The notes under the pieces were generated by a model. The model searched no databases. It had not been told where the DNA came from and saw only the letters and a program-made list of their open reading frames with translations. A stretch of 64,000 nt of DNA, from NCBI RefSeq assembly GCF_001577835.2, contig NC_029516.1, forward strand, positions 70,005,221 through 70,069,220, in the 5' to 3' direction. This DNA is from Coturnix japonica. Its lineage: Eukaryota > Chordata > Aves > Galliformes > Phasianidae. Positions 57,998 through 64,000 of this stretch are shown in pieces. The translations under genes and the position numbers were made by a program. The first letter of the stretch is position 1, and each line of letters starts with the position of its first letter.

Positions 57998-60900
57998 GGA
58001 TTGTGTCTGTAAAAAAAAATGTTTTGTTGTCTTTTATTACAGTGGACAGGTTGAGTTCAGTCCAGGAGACATATTCTCAGAATTATACATCATGGCTGCT
58101 TGTGTAACGTGTAGTGAATCCCTAAAGGACACCTATGCTCTGGTATAGTTTATAATGCACTGTTAATTCATTTCTATTTCTGTGTTATCTGTGATTTACT
58201 GGTAGCAATGTAAGTCATACTTATATTGTAGTTGAAATCTTGTGAAGACAAGAATTTCTCAAGAATAGTGGAGGTAGTAGTCCTGGAATATTTAGTTATT
58301 TTCCTCTATTACTTAGCTTTGTTTTACGTGGATAAATGTCACCATTCAGTTGTGTGATATTAAACATAATAGCATGTATTTCCATACAGTCATCTAAACT
58401 TTGTTTTGCTTTGCAACTCTAGTAAGATGCTATGACTTGAATAACTGGAAATATCACAATCCATCAGGGTTTCTTAATGGATCTGCAACACACTAAGCAG
58501 TTGCTGGCCTGTTGCTAGTACAACCTTTTCAGATGGAATATTATCTATTGAACACATGGAAAAATTGCATTACAATTTATTTCCGGCCTCATGAATTCTT
58601 GGATTTGTGTCCTGTGCATACATGGAAACTGTTCTTTTTCACTACTTTTTTTTCTGTATTCATGCTTCTTTCATTCTTTTCTCCCACAACTCACATCTTA
58701 GAGCTTTTCTTAAATGCTGCAACTTCAGAAAAATAACTACCTTATAAGCAGTATTGTACAGAGGCAATATTAAAAGACTGAAGTATGGTTGTTGGCTGCA
58801 CTTCCACTGTTGGTCTTAAGATGGTAGCCTAAACCCTGTTATGCAAATCCACGCACTTTGTTTTCATCTGTGTTGAAATGATAACATTCCTCTTGTAATT
58901 TCTAAAGTGGGATTTGTTTTTAAGAACAAACTTTGTGAGAGATAAGATGAAAGATGTTTGTGAACTGAAGCAAAAAATGGAATATGTCATTTAATTCTTA
59001 AGGTTTGGGGATGTATATAATTCAAAAGAATATAAGGAAAAAGAGGGAGATAAACACAGTAGAAAAGTAAGAGCTTGTGGAACGGCCTGGCAGCCTGTGA
59101 CTCTGAAGCTGACCCTGTAAAACAGGCAAATATTAGTGTAGGAAGGTCTGGGACACTGCTTATCAGTGATACAGAAAACATGGCTTGTCTAGACTAGTCA
59201 GCTTGGCTTCTCAATATCTGCATGGTGCTGTAGTCATGCTACTTTATTTGCCAGATGTTTAATATTGATTTGTGTAGCAAATGTGGAAGACTAATGAGAA
59301 AGAGAATTTCAGGTCATCATAAACAATAAATAAGTTGAGATCTTTCAATTTCTTTTTGACATTTTTGTGCAAGTTTTCCTGATACTATCCTTTTCATTCT
59401 TTTTTGTGCCTAATGGAATCCTTTAAAATCTTTCAGAAGTTATAAAGGAAGGACTTTTCAATATGCAGCTAAACCCTTATGTTCAACAACTTTCCTTGCT
59501 TTTACAATACCTTTTACAATCTCAGTTTCTTGCTAATTAGAACTCACATTCAGATGTGTTTTGTGAAAGATTAGGATTAGGCATTTCGTGCTGGTAATTT
59601 CAAAATATCATCCAGCACTTGTAATGTTCCCTCTCTAAAGCAACTATAAGTGAAAACTAGAGAAAAAAAGAACATGTACTCACATCCTGATTTGTCACCA
59701 GGTAAGCATACTGGATTAAATCCTACATACCTTTGGTACTCAGAACTTCCAGGAAACTTAACAGCAGTTTTGCAAAAACATGGAATGTAAGGGGCAGGGT
59801 CATTCTGAAGGAAAGGAATCCATGCCATGTACTGTGCAAATCATGTCTATCTCTATATTAGTGCTGAAATTGCTTTATAATAGGTCAGATAATAGCCACT
59901 TTGATTTATATTTGAAACAAAGAAAGAACAGAAAATGTGGGCAGAACAGAAGTAAAACCGAGGATTATGTAGAGATTATTCATGTAGTCTTTTTGGGCAT
60001 GCTAATTTTAGATCTGGGGTCATCAAAAGTCAGCTCATTCAGACTTAGCTACAAAGATATGTGTTATGTTTTTGAAAATCTAGGATGACCTAAAAGAAAT
60101 ATGAAAAAAGAAGTGCAAGGTAGTAGGGTCTGTGGCAAGATGACAAACTCCACTGGTCAAAGTGAAGTGTCTTGTTTCCTTATATTTATAGCATGTATTT
60201 GAAAATATGAGATTCCTGGTTGTGGGTAAAGTATTTGCACGTATTAGCTTACCTAATCCATTTCTGTAGTTCTAGAAAGAACAACTCATGCTAACCATGC
60301 CATATGTAATACCGATACATCCCCTAAAACCAATTTTTTTCATGTTTACTTTGCTACTCATGGCCCATGGATACAAGAGAAAAACTGTGCATAAGGAGGT
60401 GAAATCAAAGCATTCCAATACTCAGAAATTATCAGTTAGAAATAGTCCAAGTCACAATTAAGAGAAATCAAGACACTAAGAAGGGGCATGATTGACGTCT
60501 GGGATAAACAATTTGCAGTAAAAGACTAGAACAAGGAACACTTGTAGTGGAATGTGAAACTAGAATACTGTTGGGAGATAAAGGAAGGCCTTGAGAACTA
60601 GGGCTAGCATCCAGAGTTAACAATGTGACTCAGAAGCAGTAGAAATAGGTGCTAAGAACTAACACCAGATATAATGTATGTGAGAAAAACTACGTGCATT
60701 CTATTACCTTTGCAAGTTAATTCTAGATGAATTATAAAAACATTCTTTTGCAGAATTAAAATTTTATTTTCAAATTGATGGGTAAAGGAAAACCTTTGAG
60801 CCAGATCTACAGCAGTCTGAAGAAGGAGAGCTGTAATGAGCCCACCCCTTCCCCCACTGCATTACAATTTAGGGAATCCATCTGAGGTATTGACTTGCAG

Positions 60901-62080
60901 TTGTTTGAATTGCACTGGCTGTCCAGGAAAATAGAGATTGTGTTTGTCTATCACATCACTTAACTGTATATTCAATATCTAACTTAATATTCAGTATATA
61001 AATATCTTACTCATCTTTGAATGAAGTTGCTCCCGCCCTCAAGAATATTAGGAGGAATGTATTACTGATACTGTTCAAGAAACCCACATTTTACTCATAA
61101 CACCTGGCTGCTACCTCTTGGTGTAGCAAGAAAATAGGACAGTTTAACCTAACACCTCTTCCAAAAATTGTATGCTTCAGTGAATCTAATATTTTAGGAT
61201 GCGATTCCTCGAGTTTGTCTTGAAGTTTTGTTATTTTTCTTTGTGGTGAATTCTGTTTCCATAAACAAGTTACACCATGAGTATGCCTAAGTCTGGATGT
61301 GAAAACTGGCTTGCTAAGCTTTAATATCCTCTAAATAAACCAGTGTTTTTGAGGAGATTACTCTGCTTATTCTCTAGTAAGCGTGGAGAAACAATGAGAG
61401 ACTGTAAAAAATTAAAAGGAAAATGAAAGATGCAAACTTCATACACTAACTTACAGAAACTCTTCTTCTAGCTCATAAAGTGACATGATTTCGTTTGACG
61501 CAGAGAAGGTGGAGTCTATAATGACTGTGTCTTTAATGGAATTTGCGATAGTTGGAGTGGGAGGTGTGTCCTCCTCCATACTGCCTTACCTGAGCACAGG
61601 GCACGTTTCCACATGTTCACTCAGCAAGAAGGTGTTTTGCCTGACTTGTTTAGCTGTCTGTTTTCGATATTGGTTGTATGTTGCTCCTCAGAGGAATTCA
61701 GAGGTACATAAAGAGGATGATTACTTCTAAATTCCAGACTTGGAAATGAAGTACTAAAAGCCTAAGGCTTCAGTGCTCTACTGACTTCCTCACTGCTGTA
61801 TAGGGTCTTTGTGAGGAGTACCCTACTAAGGAGCTAGTTCTAAATCAGGCACACCTTTGGGTTGGGCTTATTTTGGAAACTTAAGTACTTGATGAGGGCT
61901 GAGGTATGGTCTGCTAGAGAGAAGTGATTTTATTATGTGTTTTTACATGTACTTTTGTCAGCTGATGCAGCTGAAGGACAGTGTCTTCTGCAAGTAACAC
62001 ATCAGGGGGCAGATGATTGGTGCTTTGTAATAAGCCTTCCCTGGTAATTTTTATTTTATTTTATTATTATTTTTCTATAG
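57998..62080. other. Upstream region of the TRPV gene, no gene recognised
   Basis: AT-rich unique sequence. It probably holds the promoter and a 5' untranslated exon of the TRPV gene, but none can be fixed from sequence. A short open frame at 61485-61730 lacks any family motif. Confidence 0.45.
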
Positions 62081-62132
62081 CAAGGATTACTGGCTTTCAG
62101 ACAACTAGGAAAGAAAGATAAAGGGACATCCA
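62081..62132 (+). other. TRPV6: TRPV 5' untranslated part of the first coding exon
   Basis: Bounded by a T-rich acceptor ending AG at 62079-62080 and by the ATG. It contains the in-frame stop TAG at 62106-62108, which supports the ATG as the true start. Confidence 0.6.
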
Positions 62133-62263
62133 ATGGGGGTACCTTTATTTGGTGATAGCAAACCCTTCTATTTCCGGATCTGGAATGGACTAAGTCAGAA
62201 GCTGCAAGGCAAAAAGTCCTGGGATAAACATCTGGATGAAATCTACTTACTCCAGCAGAAAAG
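62133..62263 (+). CDS. TRPV6: TRPV5/TRPV6 epithelial calcium channel, first coding exon
   Basis: The ATG at 62133 opens MGVPLFGDSKPFYFRIWNGL, then SQKLQGKKSWDKHLDEIYLL and QQKR, spliced at AG|gtacag. Human TRPV6 ends its first exon ...SWAQSRDEQNLLQQKR and TRPV5 ...DWDQHLDKLHMLQQKR, at the same border. This is the cytosolic N-terminus ahead of the ankyrin repeats of a Ca2+-selective channel that takes up calcium in gut, kidney and, in birds, eggshell gland. An acceptor (TTTTTCTATAG, ending 62080) lies 52 bases upstream, so there is a 5' untranslated exon further up. An in-frame TAG at 62106-62108 blocks extension. Birds are thought to keep one TRPV5/6 gene, usually called TRPV6; from this exon alone TRPV5 fits as well. 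The remaining exons lie beyond 64000. Confidence 0.88.
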
Positions 62264-63589
62264 GTACAGTGCTCTTTCTTGTCTACCCTTCTGCTGCTCT
62301 CTCCTTGTAGCTCTCCTTATTTTCTGCCAGCAAATAAGCTTTGAAAAAACTTTAGAGCACTATTCTCTATCAGGCAACCTCTTTCAGGGTGGAATGTTTC
62401 TTGAGTTCCAATGTTATCTGCTTTCACAGATGGGTTTACTAAATCTCAATTGAATTACTCTGAGTGCAGGACTTCAATCACAATAACGTATGTTTTTTTT
62501 CTTTCCTGCTTCATTAGTAGAGCTCACAAGGAAGTGCATGTGTTGGGTTTTGTTTTGCTTTAATTAGAAATATATGTGGCATTTAAACTGCAGTCAGCTG
62601 TATTTGAAATGACGGCTTTTTAAAGGAATTCTGTTTTTTTTATTTCTCTGAAGGTTGCCCTTAGATTCTCTTATGGAAATATATAATAGATCCTATTACA
62701 GAAAGAATGAGCTTAACGTTCTACAGTCTGATGATCATTTGCTTTATCAGTTTGACTGCTATTTCTAACCCCCTTGGATCAGGTGCAATTATCTGTAATT
62801 CAAAGAAGGAATTCTCCTAGACCTTACGTAATCAAGAAGATTGCTTGTGTTTTCATGTGTCATACTGCATCAAGACTCTTTGCTACTGTTCTGCAGTGTT
62901 GCTCCTTCCACACAGTGTTGCAGGAGTATTCACTGAAATCCATCTGAATATGTTATTCATTGGTCTCATTTCTGCATGCACAAAAACTGCATTAGCCAAG
63001 TAAAACAAACAAACAAACAAACAAACAAAACTGCTTCTGGTTCACCGCTCCTTCTTTTTCTTTTTTAAAATTTCCTTACAAAACTGCTAGCATCTCTGGG
63101 GAGAAAAATGTGCCTACATGGGACAAAATCTGTCTCTGTGTATGAATACACCCAGCCATGCACAGGAATAAGTAGGATAGTACCTGAATAGGAAAAAAAA
63201 AGTCTCTATCTGTATTTAGGGAAAGAACTTCCAAATTATCATTTAACTCCTCACTGAAAAACTAAAGGACTGTGCTACTTTATTTCAAAGCAGTGAAACT
63301 TAAATACACATAAAATAGAAGAGATGGTAGGAACAATTGTGTGTCCATAGAACTCTGAATTGTTTACATTTGTGTTCATTCATGAAAATCCTATGTAATT
63401 GAAAAATAAGTTCTCAGTAGATTCTGTAATCTCCAACTGAACACGTGCAAGCTAAAAGTCTGAAAGTGTTAATGTTTTTACAGCTGTAACATTATCTTCC
63501 CAATTTTAAATTATACAGATGTGGGAGAAAACTTTCTGGTGTAATCAGTAGCTCAAAGCTGAGCTATTTCCAACTCTAAATCATAATGT
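62264..63589 (+). other. TRPV intron 1 (start)
   Basis: Unique AT-rich sequence with an (AAAC)n at 63004-63030. The next TRPV exon, expected to begin with text like WESPLL, is not found before the window ends. Confidence 0.6.
63004..63030 (+). repeat. (AAAC)n microsatellite
   Basis: About six AAAC units in TRPV intron 1. Confidence 0.9.
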
Positions 63590-63945
63590 TTTGGCTCTGT
63601 GTAATTGAGTCTTGAAAGCCTCCCAGGAGAGAGATTCTACTACCTCATTAGGAATCTGTTACAGTGTTTGTGTTTCGCTGATAAAGGAAAGGTGTTGTGG
63701 TTCCCTCCCCTCCAGATCCCCCCCCCGCCCCCCCGCCCCCCAGTAATATTAATATTCATCCTGAACTTCTGAATTCATCATTTGGTGTTGTAGCTCCTTG
63801 TTTTACCATTTACTATTACCAAGGAGCTAACGTATGGCCCCTTCCTCTTTTTTACTCTTCTTCACATAGGCTGCAATTAGAATGCCTCATAATCTTTTCC
63901 TGTCAAGCGCAGCTACCTCAACCTTTCTTCATACTGAAAGTCAGT
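63590..63945 (-). mobile_element. Eroded CR1 piece, reversed
   Basis: TTGAGTCTTGAAAGCCTCCC, GAGATTCTACTACCTCATTA, then later GGCTGCAATTAGAATGCCTC and CTCAACCTTTCTTCAT fit the reversed CR1 3' order, with a C-rich run (63717-63742) between. Confidence 0.65.
63717..63742 (+). repeat. C-rich homopolymer-like run
   Basis: C runs broken by single G, 26 bases. G-rich on the other strand and able in principle to form a quadruplex. Confidence 0.85.
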
Positions 63946-64000
63946 GGTAAATACGTTACCATTTATCTGCTGCGCTCTGTCTTCATGACTTTGTGTGTCA

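Noticed and set aside
61485-61730. 81-residue open frame upstream of TRPV
   Set aside because: No known motif, no splice logic, and not needed to complete the TRPV N-terminus.

Overview
The window looks like nuclear DNA of a bird, most likely a galliform. The repeats are almost all CR1 LINEs, with two decayed mariner-type elements of the kind common in chicken and its relatives. The genes have short exons with GT-AG borders and introns of 0.1 to 3.4 kb. No database was available; family comparisons rest on remembered human sequences.

Layout. 1-5287 is a separate contig, closed by a run of exactly 100 N (5288-5387). It holds two CR1 pieces, a CpG-rich stretch, a possible LTR fossil and two segments that read like unpolished or noise sequence. 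5388 to about 16045 is one tandem array of a GC-rich 99-bp unit, roughly 100 copies, peppered with one-base indels and broken by four foreign segments. After a short unique stretch and a GGAGA-type purine tract comes the first recognised gene.

Genes. (1) KEL (Kell blood-group glycoprotein, M13 metallopeptidase family) lies on the plus strand. Seventeen coding exons from 17327 to 38560 join in phase into 707 residues; only the start of the cytoplasmic tail is not placed. (2) A two-exon gene on the minus strand, 42714-44684, encodes a 106-residue protein with a signal peptide. I identify it as the avian counterpart of LLCFC1 (SOF1), a secreted sperm factor needed for sperm-egg fusion in mice. 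It was found by reading the minus strand; its second exon has no long ORF of its own. (3) The first coding exon of the TRPV5/TRPV6 epithelial calcium channel gene is at 62133-62263, plus strand; the rest lies beyond the window.

Gene order and relative strands (KEL and LLCFC1 tail to tail, LLCFC1 and TRPV head to head) match what I remember of human 7q34. The three products do not form a pathway: KEL is a red-cell membrane protein partnered with XK, LLCFC1 a gamete factor, TRPV5/6 a calcium-uptake channel. The block is ancient synteny. The remaining intergenic and intronic DNA is CR1 pieces, simple repeats, two mariner derivatives, one probable solo LTR and unassigned unique sequence.
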